Source: Saccharicrinis sp963677655 | GTDB lineage: Bacteria > Bacteroidota > Bacteroidia > Bacteroidales > Marinilabiliaceae | Length of the DNA: 64,000 nucleotides | Direction: 5' to 3' (one strand) | Assembly: GCA_963677655.1 (NCBI GenBank) | Contig: OY782088.1 | Shown here: in pieces, positions 1 to 9,586 of the stretch | How the letters are laid out: each line of letters begins with the position of its first letter | Position numbering within the stretch: position 1 is the first letter of the stretch | Translations under genes and position numbers: made by a program | Notes under the pieces: model-generated | What the model was told of the DNA's origin: nothing | The model's database searches: none | What the model saw: the letters and a program-made list of their open reading frames with translations, nothing else

Positions 1-183
1 CATGGTTGTACTATAAAACTCTATAGATGATATTGAATCTAAAACTTGACACGACAATCGATTTTGTTTGTAATCCAACTGATCGTACAAATAATTAGAT
101 ATCATTGTACTATCATTTTGTTTTTGTGAATACCCTATAAATGTTATTAATAGGAATACTACAGAGATAAAATATCGTAGCAT
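1..183 (-). CDS. N-terminus of a secreted protein (truncated by window edge)
   Basis: An open minus-strand frame of 61 codons starts with ATG at 183 and runs off the window without a stop. The first 20 residues (MLRYFISVVFLLITFIGYSQ) are a typical Bacteroidota signal peptide ending before KQND, so the product is exported. The visible mature part is too short to assign a family. It lies 72 bp downstream of a LytTR regulator on the same strand. A membrane or periplasmic partner of that regulator is possible, but this is only inferred from position. Confidence 0.6.
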   Translation of the reverse strand, partial: MLRYFISVVFLLITFIGYSQKQNDSTMISNYLYDQLDYKQNRLSCQVLDSISSIEFYSTTM

Positions 184-254
184 TTTCAATATTTTTAATT
201 ATTATCTGAGGAATGAATCATATATAACTAGTCTTCGATCTGTTAGCTTAAACA

Positions 255-596
255 TTAAATACAAACTTGATGAGTGTTATTTATTCGTTTTCTTAGTTGC
301 TTTAATCTTTTCTTGGAAACCGGAATTGAGAAATCGCCATTCATTTCAGCATAACAGTTTCTATGCGTATGCAGACTCTTAACATGTTTCATATTAATTA
401 TAAATGATCTGTGAGGGAACATAAAAGACTCTTCCCCTAAATCCTTAAAAATTTCCATGAGCGTTAATCGAATGCATATAACCTCATTATCTAACAAATA
501 AATTCTAACCAGTCCATTCTTAACCTCACAAAAAATGATTTCTTCTTTTGAAAGTATATGACAGTATTTAGACGTATTAATGATTAATTTATCCAT
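255..596 (-). CDS. Stand-alone LytTR DNA-binding protein
   Basis: The 113-residue product is essentially only a LytTR DNA-binding domain: a short N-terminal stretch, the strands around FCEVKNGLVRIYLL, then the family signature FMFPHRSFIINMKHVKSL and a C-terminal basic SKKRLKQLRKR. No receiver domain precedes it, unlike the full LytTR response regulator at 2007-2753. A GTG four codons upstream (608) is an alternative start; ATG at 596 was preferred. It should bind DNA as a transcription regulator. The input signal cannot be seen, and such short LytTR proteins may be controlled by a partner protein or by their own level. Confidence 0.8.
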   Translation of the reverse strand: MDKLIINTSKYCHILSKEEIIFCEVKNGLVRIYLLDNEVICIRLTLMEIFKDLGEESFMFPHRSFIINMKHVKSLHTHRNCYAEMNGDFSIPVSKKRLKQLRKRINNTHQVCI

Positions 597-652
597 ACGA
601 AAGCCCACTCTATATTTTTGAGATCAACTTCAATTCTCATTCATTATAAAGA

Positions 653-728
653 ATAGCCCTGGTTTTTCTTTTAAACTATATGATCAATTAACGGCATTTA
701 TATTATAAACAAATATGACCAGGGCTAT
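653..728. repeat. 11-bp perfect inverted repeat with 54-nt loop
   Basis: ATAGCCCTGGT at 653-663 is the exact reverse complement of ACCAGGGCTAT at 718-728. The pair lies in the gap between the FISUMP lipoprotein (ends 738) and the LytTR gene. On the minus strand it would form 10-76 nt past the lipoprotein stop and is followed by TCTTTATA, so a loose terminator or 3' stabilising structure is the simplest reading. The long AT-rich loop is unusual for a terminator. Confidence 0.45.
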
Positions 729-737
729 AATATTTAA

Positions 738-1742
738 TTAATCTTTAATGCATCTTACTGAATATCCCAATGTAGCTGGAGAAGTACTTTCATCTGAGAT
801 TTCATTTGTAGATTTCCCCAGATATCTCGACCACCCCATTAAGTTTCCACTTAAAGAGGTTGTTTCTTCACTAAACCAAAAGTTTGTTTTATATCCAAAA
901 CCTGAGAATCCACCAGAAGCAGTACAACAACCAGCCGCTACAGCCGAAAAACCAGATTCATTTGTACCCTCATTATCTGCAGTTATCAACGTACTGTTCC
1001 AATATGTATTCCCAAGGGATTTAAGCTTTCCTCCTGCCTCATCGTGGCCTCCAAGATAATCCATTAACTCACGAAACTCCTCGCGACTTGGAATATGCCA
1101 TCCTTCCGGCGCAATATTTCGAGAATCATTCACCGAATAGAAATTATATAACAAACCATAATCAGCATCACTATTAGCATCATTATTTGGAAAACAATAT
1201 GCTCCCTGTTCTAAATCAACCCAAGTATTGCCTCCATTAACCAAGCGAATATCCTCACCATTTCTATAATGCTTTACCTTAAGATTTTCTGCCATCCAAA
1301 CCTGATTTCCTATTTGAATGGTTTTATATGTATTTCCATCAACATCAGTAGTTGAACCATATTCCAAATCTTTTATTTCCACATTAAGTTCATATGTTTC
1401 AATCTTAACATCTTGATTAAAAGCAACCACTTTTAAGATATAAGAGCCAGCGCTAAATCCCGTAGTATTAATGGAAAAGGTTTGTGGGAAATAATCGAAA
1501 TATTCAATTTCATTATCATCAAAAGTAATGACTGCCGATGTCACATTTGAATTTTCAATGTTTAGCTCTAAACCAAGCACTGCACCAGGTGTAATATTTG
1601 TGTTCTCGTCTATTCCACTAACCACAACATTTACTTTCTGATCCGATTCACCAGTATCATCATCTTTGCTACAATTCACAAGTAAAATTGTTAAAATGAC
1701 AACCATTGTCATTTTTAAACTTCTTAAATTTCTCTGTTTCAT
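738..1742 (-). CDS. FISUMP-domain surface lipoprotein
   Basis: The product is a 334-residue lipoprotein. From the ATG at 1742 the signal peptide ends in the lipobox LLVNC (Cys about 24) followed by SKDDD, an acidic sequence of the kind seen in surface-exposed Bacteroidota lipoproteins. Residues about 36-125 look like an immunoglobulin-like beta domain. Residues about 136-334 form a FISUMP (Fibrobacter succinogenes major paralogous) domain with its hallmarks: TYKTIQIGNQVWMAENL, GLLYNFYSV, APEGWHIPSREEF, ESGFSAVAAG and a final YSVRCIKD. A TTG nine codons upstream would damage the signal peptide, so the internal ATG is preferred. The biochemical role of FISUMP domains is not established; adhesion or surface binding is a guess. 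Confidence 0.85.
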   Translation of the reverse strand: MKQRNLRSLKMTMVVILTILLVNCSKDDDTGESDQKVNVVVSGIDENTNITPGAVLGLELNIENSNVTSAVITFDDNEIEYFDYFPQTFSINTTGFSAGSYILKVVAFNQDVKIETYELNVEIKDLEYGSTTDVDGNTYKTIQIGNQVWMAENLKVKHYRNGEDIRLVNGGNTWVDLEQGAYCFPNNDANSDADYGLLYNFYSVNDSRNIAPEGWHIPSREEFRELMDYLGGHDEAGGKLKSLGNTYWNSTLITADNEGTNESGFSAVAAGCCTASGGFSGFGYKTNFWFSEETTSLSGNLMGWSRYLGKSTNEISDESTSPATLGYSVRCIKD

Positions 1743-2006
1743 TTTGTTTATGATTAAATTCTGAAACAAAGAAAAAGCGTTTTACACTAAGTAATAGGTG
1801 AAAATTTGAATCTGTTGGTAAATGATTTGAAAGTGTATCTTTTTATACGGAAAAAGGAACTTCTAATTTAGGGTAAAATAAAGATTATATGGGAAAGAGT
1901 GGAAGACTAAGTATAATATGCATTAATGAATAGTCTTCTTAACAATACTTCGATTTGGCAATAAAACAACCTAAAAACTCAACATCAAAAAGATAAAATA
2001 TACCTC

Positions 2007-2753
2007 TTAAATATTTTCTATAGCTTGCATTAAAGCTTGCTTTCTTCTGGTTGAAATAGGAATTTCATTTCCATTCTTCATAATTATAAAACCTCCATCA
2101 GTTTTATCAATTTTTGAAATCTGATTTAAATTAACAAGATAAGATTGATGAGGACGGAAAAATCCATGCTCCTCAAAAAGTTCACAATATTCTTTTATAC
2201 TTTTCGAAACAATAATCTCTTTTTTATCTGTCAAATAAAAGGTTGTGTAACTATTATCGCTTTTACAAAATAATATATCACATATTTCAGTAAGATATAA
2301 AGCATCAGATGTTCTTAATACAACTTTTTGAGGTTGTTTTTTATCCTCCATTTGAGACAAAAGATTATTAATTTGTTCTTGTCCCAAATCTTTATCTATA
2401 GCTTTAATAGCATTACTTACAGCATTACAGAATTCAAATTCATTAACTGGCTTTAAAATGTAATCAACAGCGCTGAATTTAATTGCTTTAATTGCAAATT
2501 GATTAAATGCAGTTACAAAGATGGTTTTAAATTTACTATAATCAACTTGCTGCAGAACATGAAATCCGGTTCCTCCTTCTAACTCAATATCAAGCAACAA
2601 TAAATCAGGATTTACATTATTAATCAATTTCACCCCATCGTCAACAGAACAAGCTTCTCCAACTACTTCAATATCTTTAAAATTATCAAGTAAAATATTT
2701 CGGTTTATTTCGCGAAGAGAGGCTTCATCATCAATAATAATTGCTCGTATCAT
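2007..2753 (-). CDS. LytTR-family response regulator
   Basis: This 248-residue protein has an N-terminal receiver domain (residues 1-120) with acidic pair D8/D9 in IIIDDE, phospho-acceptor D55 in LLLLDIELEGGTG and Lys in DYILKPVNEFEF. A C-terminal LytTR DNA-binding domain (about 145-245) carries GFFRPHQSYLVNLNQISKI. It belongs to the LytR/AlgR class, whose usual partners are LytS/YehU-type 5TM or 7TM kinases. No such kinase is in the window. It sits 169 bp downstream of the hybrid AraC regulator at 2923-6984 on the same strand. The hybrid protein has its own receiver and output domain, so phosphotransfer between the two is possible but speculative. Confidence 0.93.
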   Translation of the reverse strand: MIRAIIIDDEASLREINRNILLDNFKDIEVVGEACSVDDGVKLINNVNPDLLLLDIELEGGTGFHVLQQVDYSKFKTIFVTAFNQFAIKAIKFSAVDYILKPVNEFEFCNAVSNAIKAIDKDLGQEQINNLLSQMEDKKQPQKVVLRTSDALYLTEICDILFCKSDNSYTTFYLTDKKEIIVSKSIKEYCELFEEHGFFRPHQSYLVNLNQISKIDKTDGGFIIMKNGNEIPISTRRKQALMQAIENI

Positions 2754-2922
2754 TTAACTCATTTTAAAATTAGTGTACATGCTTGGTTAGGTTTCATTTA
2801 TAATTTTAATCCGATGAATATATATGTATTCGATTAATAAAATTATTAAATTATGACTAGTTTTTATTTTTTTATATGAATGTAACCGTTTCATTATTTT
2901 ATGATATAAAGAGGGAAAACAT

Positions 2923-5900
2923 TTACCTGTTTTCATTCTTTTTATATTCTTGTTTATATTCTGTTGCATTCATACCATATAACTGTCTAAAACACTTCCT
3001 AAAGTGTGAAATATCTTTAAAGCCTACGGAATAAGCTATTTCATTAACAGTCATTTTATCTTGTTGTAATAACTGGGCTGCTCTTTTTAAACGAATATTA
3101 CGTATAAACTCTTTTACTGTCATATTGGTAAGAGCATCGAGTTTGCGATACAACTGCATTCTACTAACTCCTACTTCTTTAGCAAATGTTTCTATATCTA
3201 ATTCAGGATTAGCAATATTTTTTTCAACACTCTTTACTGCTCTTTGTAAGAATTTTTCATCAGGAGACGATACGGAAACATTCTTAGGTTGTAAGGTTAT
3301 CTCATCGGAAAATTTCTTTTTTAAAGACTTTCTTAAATTCAGTAAATTTTCCACTTTAGTTTGTAAGATAGCCAAATCAAAAGGTTTTGTAATATAGTCA
3401 TCTGCTCCAACATTTAACCCTTTATATTCATGCTTTTTTGAATGAAGAGCTGTAAGTAAAATTACCGGAATATGAGATGTACGTTCATCGTTCTTAATTT
3501 TACTACAAAATTCATATCCATCCATATCGGGCATCATAATATCACTGATAATCACATCCGGAATAGTTTCGGTGGCACTCTCCCATCCCTTAACACCATT
3601 GGAGGCTTCAACAACATTATATATAGACTCAAAGTGTGTTCTTAAAAGCATTCGCACATCTGAGTTATCTTCAACAATAAGCATATATTTAGCTTTTTGC
3701 TTGTTGTCTTTGTTTTCAATTTCAGTTACTTTTAATTGTTCTTGATCTTCATTTTCTAAAGAATCATTATTTGTTATGGTTTCCGAACAATCAGTAATTA
3801 AAGGTATATGAACAGTAAACTTACTTCCCTTACCTGGTTTACTTTCAACAGATATATTTCCATTATGAAGCTCTACTAATTCTTTTACATAGGATAACCC
3901 TATACCTGTTCCTTTTTTTATGTCAAGATCATCAGCTTGATAAAATCGATCAAAAATTCTTTGAATACTATTTTGAGATATACCTTTTCCTGTATCCTTT
4001 ACAACTATTTTAATAAACTCTTTATCAACTTTAGTTTTAGAGGACTCATCATCTACTGATTTAAATATCAATGAAAGGTTAACAGCAACATTTCCTCCTC
4101 GTTCTGTATATTTAAAAGCATTTGATAACAGGTTATTTAATATATTCTCAATCTTATCTGCATCAAAACAGGTAAACAGCTTATTTTTTAGAGAATTAAA
4201 GTTCAACTCTATACCATGTTCATCAGCAAAACTCTTAAATGAATCAACCTCTTCAGAAATAAATCGAACCAAATCACCTTGTTTTAGATGTAGCTTTAAA
4301 TTTCCTGATTCTAACTTTCTAAAATCAAGTAATTGATTAATTAACTTACTCAATTTAACAGCACTCTTTTTCATTATATTAAGATGAGTCTGAACCTCAT
4401 CCATCGATAATTTTTGTGAGGTTAACTTCTCCAGAGGTGTAATAATTAAAGAAAGTGGCGTACGAATTTCATGAGAAATATTTGTAAAAAATTTCATTTT
4501 AAGATTCTCCAACTCTTTTTGACGCTTTGAATTCATTCTTTCGTAAATGACTTCATGCTTTATCTTTTGTCGGAAAATTGCAAACTGAATTAATAGATAA
4601 ATCAAACTAATAATTACAAATAGTATAATTAGTTTAAACCATAGTGTTTTCCAGAATGGCGGCAATATGGTAATTAATATAGATGATTCTTTACTATCAG
4701 GAGCACCCGGCACAATTCTTTTTACCCTTAGTACATAATCATCAGGATCAAGGTTTGTATAAGTTACTGTTCTTATATTATTTGGTTCACTCCATTCCTG
4801 ATCAAATCCATCCAGATAATATGAATATAAATTACCCTCACTATTTGTATAATTTAATGCTGCAAAATCTAAAGTAAATACGTTTTGTTTATAATCTAAA
4901 ACTATGTGGTCAGTTTCTAAAATACTTTGTTTTATTACTGCATCTTTACCTGTACCCACTTTAACTTTTTTATTAAAAATCCTTAAGTCGGTAAATACAA
5001 TAGGATATTCATTCCTGTCAGACTTAACTTCTGCTGGATTGAAAATATTAAAGCCTGAAATTCCTCCAAATATCAAATCCCCTTCACGAGTTTTATATGC
5101 GGCTCCATACATAAACTGGTTATTTCGCAATCCATCTTTACTTGAAAAATTTCTAAAAACTTCCATATCAGGATTAAAGTTGGATAGACCATTAGAAGTA
5201 CTAATCCACAAGGTTTGCATATCATCTTCAAGCACACATAAAGCCTGATTATTACACAAACCATCCTTATACTGATAATACCTGGTTGGTCCTTCGAAAC
5301 GAGAATATTGTACAATACCCTTATCTAAAGTTGTGATCCAGAATCGTCCTTTTGAATCTTCTATAAAATCACGTGAATGCTCTTTAAATTTTGCAATTTC
5401 ATTGCTTCGAAGATTATAAATAACAACTTCATCTGCCGTTCCAAGCCAAATATTATCATGTGAATCAATATCTATCCAATTCACTTGTTCACGTGCCAAT
5501 TGAGGATAATGAATGAACTCTTTCTTTTGATAATCGAATTTATCAACCCCTCTGGTAGTTGCAATCCAAATATCATCATTATGATCTCTCATAATGTCCC
5601 AGACTCTGTTGTCTGATAAAGTTTTTGGATTATTCGGATCATTCCTGTATTGCGTAAATTTACCAGTCTTTAAATTCAAGACACTAACTCCTCCATAAAA
5701 CATTCCGATCCATAAATTACCATCTTTATCTTCCTGAAATGCCTTAATGCAATTTCGTGATATTGAACTATCCGGATTCTTTTCATCTACTTTTATGTAC
5801 TCATACTTATTTTTTACAGGGTCGTAGATATTAATTCCTCCATCCTCAGTTCCTACCCATATATTACCTTCATGATCTTCCCAAAATGCATAAACCACAC

Positions 5901-6984
5901 TACTATTTAAGTATCTTTCTGATTTATCTGAAGGGTGGGCATTGTAATTATGAAAGACTTGTGTACTATTTGAAATTAGATTTAGACCTCCTCTTGTTCC
6001 AATCCATATTTTTCCTTGCCTATCAGTAAACATGTCCAGAACAGAGTTATTTATTAAACTCTTTGGCTCTCTATCATCATGACGAAATATTGAAACCGTA
6101 CCTTTATTTTTATCATAAAAATATAATCCTGCTCTTGTACCTATCCAATATTTACCTTTTTCTTTAGATATTATTGACCTTACAGTTCTCGATCGCTCAA
6201 ATTCAGGTTTAAGTTCTAATGACTCAACTGATTTTGTTATCGGATTAACAATCACTATTCCACTGGTGTATGTACCAATCCAAAGGTTTCCATCATCATT
6301 CAGGAAAATTTCCCATATTTCATGATTGCGATTAAAATCCTCATTATAGGGAAGTGTTATTTTTTCATAGGAATTTTGAATCGTATCTATAACAAATAAA
6401 CCATTATTTGTTCCGGCCCAAAGATTTCCTTGTTTATCAAATTGTAGGATTCTAACAAATTCTTCGTTTTCAATATGCAATGGAATCCTGCTAATATCTC
6501 CTGCTGGATTTATTTTTATTACACTAATACTGGTTGCTAACCAAATATTACCTTTGTCATCTTTAATAATATCATTTACAGAAACTTCTCTACCCTTAAA
6601 TAAGTGGTGATATTGTAAAGGCTGCGAAAAACGTTCAAGTTTTTTATCAAAAACGTTTAATCCTCCACTTTCCAATCCTACCAATAGATTTCCTTTACTG
6701 TCTTCAGTTATCGTTCTAACAATTGTTCCTTTTATACTAAAACTATCAATATCAGATTCTAGATAATTAACAAACTGATAACCATCAAAACGACTTAAAC
6801 CATGATTTGTACCAACCCATATAAGACCCTGAGAATCTTGATAAACACACTGAATTTGGTTGTTTGGCAAGCCATTTTCCTGCAGAAAAGAATCAAAACT
6901 AATATCTCTTTGTGCAATTATATTAATAGCTACAACTTGAAATAGTAACGCTATTAATATTCCGAATTTAAATTTATTGCTCAT
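2923..6984 (-). CDS. Hybrid two-component system regulator (HTCS, propeller sensor + HK + REC + AraC)
   Basis: The 1353-residue protein combines all elements of a two-component system. A signal peptide is followed by about 14 repeats of the reg_prop type (for example GLIWVGTNHGLSRFDG, GNLWIGTYTSG), forming periplasmic beta-propellers up to about residue 700. Next come a Y_Y_Y domain (about 700-775), one transmembrane helix (about 780-805), and a histidine kinase with H838 in FFTNISHEIRTPLS and an ATPase domain containing DTGKGIS and GTGIGLSYVKEL. A receiver follows with D1148 in IISDIMMPDMDG, then a C-terminal AraC-type helix-turn-helix (VNEIAYSVGFKDISHFRKCF). HTCS proteins usually sense glycans beside polysaccharide-utilisation loci, but no susC/susD pair is present. 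The gene follows the aryl polyene operon in the same direction, 145 bp after its last gene. Confidence 0.95.
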   Translation of the reverse strand: MSNKFKFGILIALLFQVVAINIIAQRDISFDSFLQENGLPNNQIQCVYQDSQGLIWVGTNHGLSRFDGYQFVNYLESDIDSFSIKGTIVRTITEDSKGNLLVGLESGGLNVFDKKLERFSQPLQYHHLFKGREVSVNDIIKDDKGNIWLATSISVIKINPAGDISRIPLHIENEEFVRILQFDKQGNLWAGTNNGLFVIDTIQNSYEKITLPYNEDFNRNHEIWEIFLNDDGNLWIGTYTSGIVIVNPITKSVESLELKPEFERSRTVRSIISKEKGKYWIGTRAGLYFYDKNKGTVSIFRHDDREPKSLINNSVLDMFTDRQGKIWIGTRGGLNLISNSTQVFHNYNAHPSDKSERYLNSSVVYAFWEDHEGNIWVGTEDGGINIYDPVKNKYEYIKVDEKNPDSSISRNCIKAFQEDKDGNLWIGMFYGGVSVLNLKTGKFTQYRNDPNNPKTLSDNRVWDIMRDHNDDIWIATTRGVDKFDYQKKEFIHYPQLAREQVNWIDIDSHDNIWLGTADEVVIYNLRSNEIAKFKEHSRDFIEDSKGRFWITTLDKGIVQYSRFEGPTRYYQYKDGLCNNQALCVLEDDMQTLWISTSNGLSNFNPDMEVFRNFSSKDGLRNNQFMYGAAYKTREGDLIFGGISGFNIFNPAEVKSDRNEYPIVFTDLRIFNKKVKVGTGKDAVIKQSILETDHIVLDYKQNVFTLDFAALNYTNSEGNLYSYYLDGFDQEWSEPNNIRTVTYTNLDPDDYVLRVKRIVPGAPDSKESSILITILPPFWKTLWFKLIILFVIISLIYLLIQFAIFRQKIKHEVIYERMNSKRQKELENLKMKFFTNISHEIRTPLSLIITPLEKLTSQKLSMDEVQTHLNIMKKSAVKLSKLINQLLDFRKLESGNLKLHLKQGDLVRFISEEVDSFKSFADEHGIELNFNSLKNKLFTCFDADKIENILNNLLSNAFKYTERGGNVAVNLSLIFKSVDDESSKTKVDKEFIKIVVKDTGKGISQNSIQRIFDRFYQADDLDIKKGTGIGLSYVKELVELHNGNISVESKPGKGSKFTVHIPLITDCSETITNNDSLENEDQEQLKVTEIENKDNKQKAKYMLIVEDNSDVRMLLRTHFESIYNVVEASNGVKGWESATETIPDVIISDIMMPDMDGYEFCSKIKNDERTSHIPVILLTALHSKKHEYKGLNVGADDYITKPFDLAILQTKVENLLNLRKSLKKKFSDEITLQPKNVSVSSPDEKFLQRAVKSVEKNIANPELDIETFAKEVGVSRMQLYRKLDALTNMTVKEFIRNIRLKRAAQLLQQDKMTVNEIAYSVGFKDISHFRKCFRQLYGMNATEYKQEYKKNENR

Positions 6985-7129
6985 TCCTTTCCTAATTCAA
7001 TTTCACTTAATTTGAATAAGTGAATAATCCCAAAAATCCTTATTCAAGCTAACTTAATCAATTTAATTCAATTATGCTATAACTTTAGTAAGTCAAACAA
7101 ACCGATATTTTGCCACTATAACTATACAT

Positions 7130-8290
7130 TTAACCTTCAACCTCATTTTTTACTTTAAAAAAATTCTCAACAGGTGCTGCATACATTTTAAGCAAGGCAT
7201 TTTTTTGCTTTTTTATTTTAATCTGATCTGTTTCATCAGCAACTTTTGTATCCAACAAACTATAAAATTCGTCAATATCCTTCTCTTTATAATTTGCTCC
7301 CAGGTTTTGCTGACTTGTATTAAGTATATCAAACGCAATGTAATTAAATGGATTCAAATTATAATTGAGCCAAATTTCGCGATCCATATGCTCACAGACC
7401 TTTTCATGAACATTATTATTATCTAACTCATTAATATGATCTTCAATAAAGTTATTGACTGGTTTTCCAAATGCTAAATGAACTTTTCCTTTTGGTCCTA
7501 TTATACCATTTAGAATACTATTAAAATCCTCATCCTTTTCTTTTACATACTCCTCCTCATTTGCAGCCAATCGCTCTCTAACTTTATAAATGTCACAAGG
7601 TTCTAATTCATATGAAATAGAAATCGGACAAATATTAAACTTTTTTAATGCTGAAATATGATCTTTCTCTTTAATAGTAAGCATTTTTAACAACGAAAGC
7701 TGTGTTTTATCATGACCATCTTTCGTTCTTCCATCTCTTTGGGCAATCCAGGCAGACTCTTTCTCTTCGGTTAAAACTTTTTTAATATAAGTTGAGTGAA
7801 TTAATGCATTTCGATAAATATCTACTCTTGATCCCCCTCTGTAAAAAGTGAACATCTTGTTTACTTTACCTATATCAATGATAAACTGACTACTCATTAA
7901 ATTACTCCCAAACGTTATTTGAGTAGTTCTGTGACCATTATAGTTAAGTACTACTTGTAATATAGCACTATCTAAAACAATATCTCTATGATTAGAGATG
8001 AATAAATATGATGTTTCTTTATCTAAGTTTTCTACTCCGGAGTAACTAAACTTCGTTGCTGTTTTATTTAAAACTTCTTCTACTGCACATTTACTAAATT
8101 TCATTTGAAAATCGTAAATGGTTTTAATTGTAGACATTTCCTTTAATGATTCCTCAATGGAACGATGTGGAAATACATACTGAAGTACCGGATAAAACGC
8201 CTGCTCCTTTAATATTCTATTCATGGCCTCACTAATCTCCTCATCCCGGTAAGGCCTCATTTCCTCATACACCTTCTCAAATTCAATCAT
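7130..8290 (-). CDS. Glycerolipid-type acyltransferase (LPLAT superfamily)
   Basis: This 386-residue cytoplasmic or membrane-associated protein has the acyltransferase block FISNHRDIVLDSAIL at about residues 98-111. The catalytic His (H101) and Asp (D107) are five residues apart rather than the canonical four, a spacing I recall from a Bacteroidota subgroup of the PlsB/PlsC superfamily. A second conserved block is the R-G-G-S run near residue 155 (FYRGGSR), followed by AWIAQRDGRTKDG, which replaces the usual FPEGTRS. It is the last gene of the pigment operon, 3 bp after the ligase gene. It may transfer an acyl group to or from the pigment's lipid head group; the acyl donor is unknown. Confidence 0.8.
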   Translation of the reverse strand: MIEFEKVYEEMRPYRDEEISEAMNRILKEQAFYPVLQYVFPHRSIEESLKEMSTIKTIYDFQMKFSKCAVEEVLNKTATKFSYSGVENLDKETSYLFISNHRDIVLDSAILQVVLNYNGHRTTQITFGSNLMSSQFIIDIGKVNKMFTFYRGGSRVDIYRNALIHSTYIKKVLTEEKESAWIAQRDGRTKDGHDKTQLSLLKMLTIKEKDHISALKKFNICPISISYELEPCDIYKVRERLAANEEEYVKEKDEDFNSILNGIIGPKGKVHLAFGKPVNNFIEDHINELDNNNVHEKVCEHMDREIWLNYNLNPFNYIAFDILNTSQQNLGANYKEKDIDEFYSLLDTKVADETDQIKIKKQKNALLKMYAAPVENFFKVKNEVEG

Positions 8291-8293
8291 AAT

Positions 8294-9586
8294 CTAGTTT
8301 CTGTTATCAACAAAAGTTATTGGTTTTCTACTCATCTCAGGAAATTGCATTTTTAATATCTCATCAGGAGTATAAAAACTTACATCAGGAGCAACGCGTA
8401 ATTTGGCTCTAAAGCAATCTTTTACCTCTTTCTTTAACAAATCACCCGGAGTTTTTGTTCCTACTTTAATTTCAATATCGTCTGTTCCAATTTTATTTTT
8501 GGTGATGCAGATCATATAGTTATCAACACTCTCAATATCGTTTAGTACATCATATAAAGCTGGAGGGTATAAAGTTGTTCCTTTATATTTTATCATTTGA
8601 TTTTTTCGACCAATAACAGACCCCAGTCTAGTGGTAGTTCTTCCACATTTACACTTATCCACAAAATGATTACAAATATCTCCTGTTTTAAATCTCAACA
8701 AAGGCATCCCTTCAACCCCCAACGTTGTTATTGTAACCTCTCCTGGTGTACCTGGTGGAACAGGATTTTCATTATCATCCAAAAACTCAACAATAATCAT
8801 TTCCGGGTGATGATGGCCACCCATTCCATATTCACAATCCGTAAACGCAGTTCCCATTTCTGTAGAAGCATAAGTAGAAAATAGTTCTATATCCCATTTC
8901 TCCTTAATACGTTGCCCTAATGTATTTAATGTGAAATCATCATTTCGTAGACTTTCCCCAATACAAACAGCTTTTTTTATGCTTGAGTTTTTATAATCAA
9001 TATGATGCTTTTCTGCATAATCAATTAACTTCAATAAAAATGATGGTACCGTTACTAAAGCGGTAGGCTTTATTCGTTCAATAGTATCAAATTGCAAACC
9101 CGGATTTCCAGGACCTACACGAACTACTCCAGCACCTAACTTCCTGATTCCCTCATAATATGCCATTCCTGCCATAAATCGACGATCGAGCGTAACCATT
9201 AACTGAAAAATATCATCCGGTTTTGCTGTAGCACAAACAAAGGAAATATATTCATTGTAAGCCAGTCTTTGCAAATCATTTTCTGTTTCAGCAAAAACAA
9301 CCGGATCTCCTGCTGTACCCGAGGTAGTTAAATAATCAATAATTTTATTCTGTGACACACAAAGGAAATCCTTATTATACCTTTGAAGATCATCTTTTGA
9401 GGTTGTAGGAATTTTTTGAAGATCCTCTAACTTTTGTATACTACTTATATCAACCTGATGCGTCTTAAAAAAGCGCTGGTAAAACACAGAATTTTCATTT
9501 AAATATTGTAATAATCCCTGCAGCTTTTCCTCCTGAAAGGTTTTTATTTCTGATTGTGGTTTTAATTCTATTTCAGGTATATACAT
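8294..9586 (-). CDS. Phenylacetate-CoA ligase-like adenylate-forming enzyme
   Basis: The 430-residue product belongs to the phenylacetate-CoA ligase (PaaK/CapK) branch of adenylate-forming enzymes. Visible motifs are the P-loop TTSGTAGDP (residues 87-95), YASTEMGTAF, a Cys-rich KCKCGRTTTRLG, the GRKNQMIKYKG hinge and a C-terminal MSRKPITF that contains the probable catalytic Lys. The likely reaction is ATP-dependent activation of an aromatic acid, here probably p-coumarate made by the ammonia-lyase, with transfer to an ACP thiol or CoA. The start overlaps the upstream hydrolase gene by 19 bp, indicating translational coupling. Substrate choice is inferred from context. Confidence 0.88.
   Translation of the reverse strand: MYIPEIELKPQSEIKTFQEEKLQGLLQYLNENSVFYQRFFKTHQVDISSIQKLEDLQKIPTTSKDDLQRYNKDFLCVSQNKIIDYLTTSGTAGDPVVFAETENDLQRLAYNEYISFVCATAKPDDIFQLMVTLDRRFMAGMAYYEGIRKLGAGVVRVGPGNPGLQFDTIERIKPTALVTVPSFLLKLIDYAEKHHIDYKNSSIKKAVCIGESLRNDDFTLNTLGQRIKEKWDIELFSTYASTEMGTAFTDCEYGMGGHHHPEMIIVEFLDDNENPVPPGTPGEVTITTLGVEGMPLLRFKTGDICNHFVDKCKCGRTTTRLGSVIGRKNQMIKYKGTTLYPPALYDVLNDIESVDNYMICITKNKIGTDDIEIKVGTKTPGDLLKKEVKDCFRAKLRVAPDVSFYTPDEILKMQFPEMSRKPITFVDNRN

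Noticed and set aside
748..1059. Plus-strand frame of 103 codons antisense to the FISUMP lipoprotein
   Set aside because: It lies wholly inside a well-supported gene on the other strand and its translation is low in any domain pattern; a shadow frame.
1902..1938. 8-bp inverted repeat GAAGACTA/TAGTCTTC downstream of the LytTR response regulator
   Set aside because: The stem is short, the 21-nt loop long and there is no U-tract in either direction; not called a terminator.
2787..2969. Minus-strand frame of 60 codons between the LytTR regulator and the HTCS gene
   Set aside because: It overlaps the 3' end of the HTCS gene, is rich in Ile/Lys/Asn as expected from AT-rich spacer, and shows no domain.
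7012..7047. 9-bp inverted repeat TTGAATAAG/CTTATTCAA between the pigment operon and the HTCS gene
   Set aside because: AT-only stem with an 18-nt loop and no U-tract; kept only as a possible weak structure, not as a terminator.
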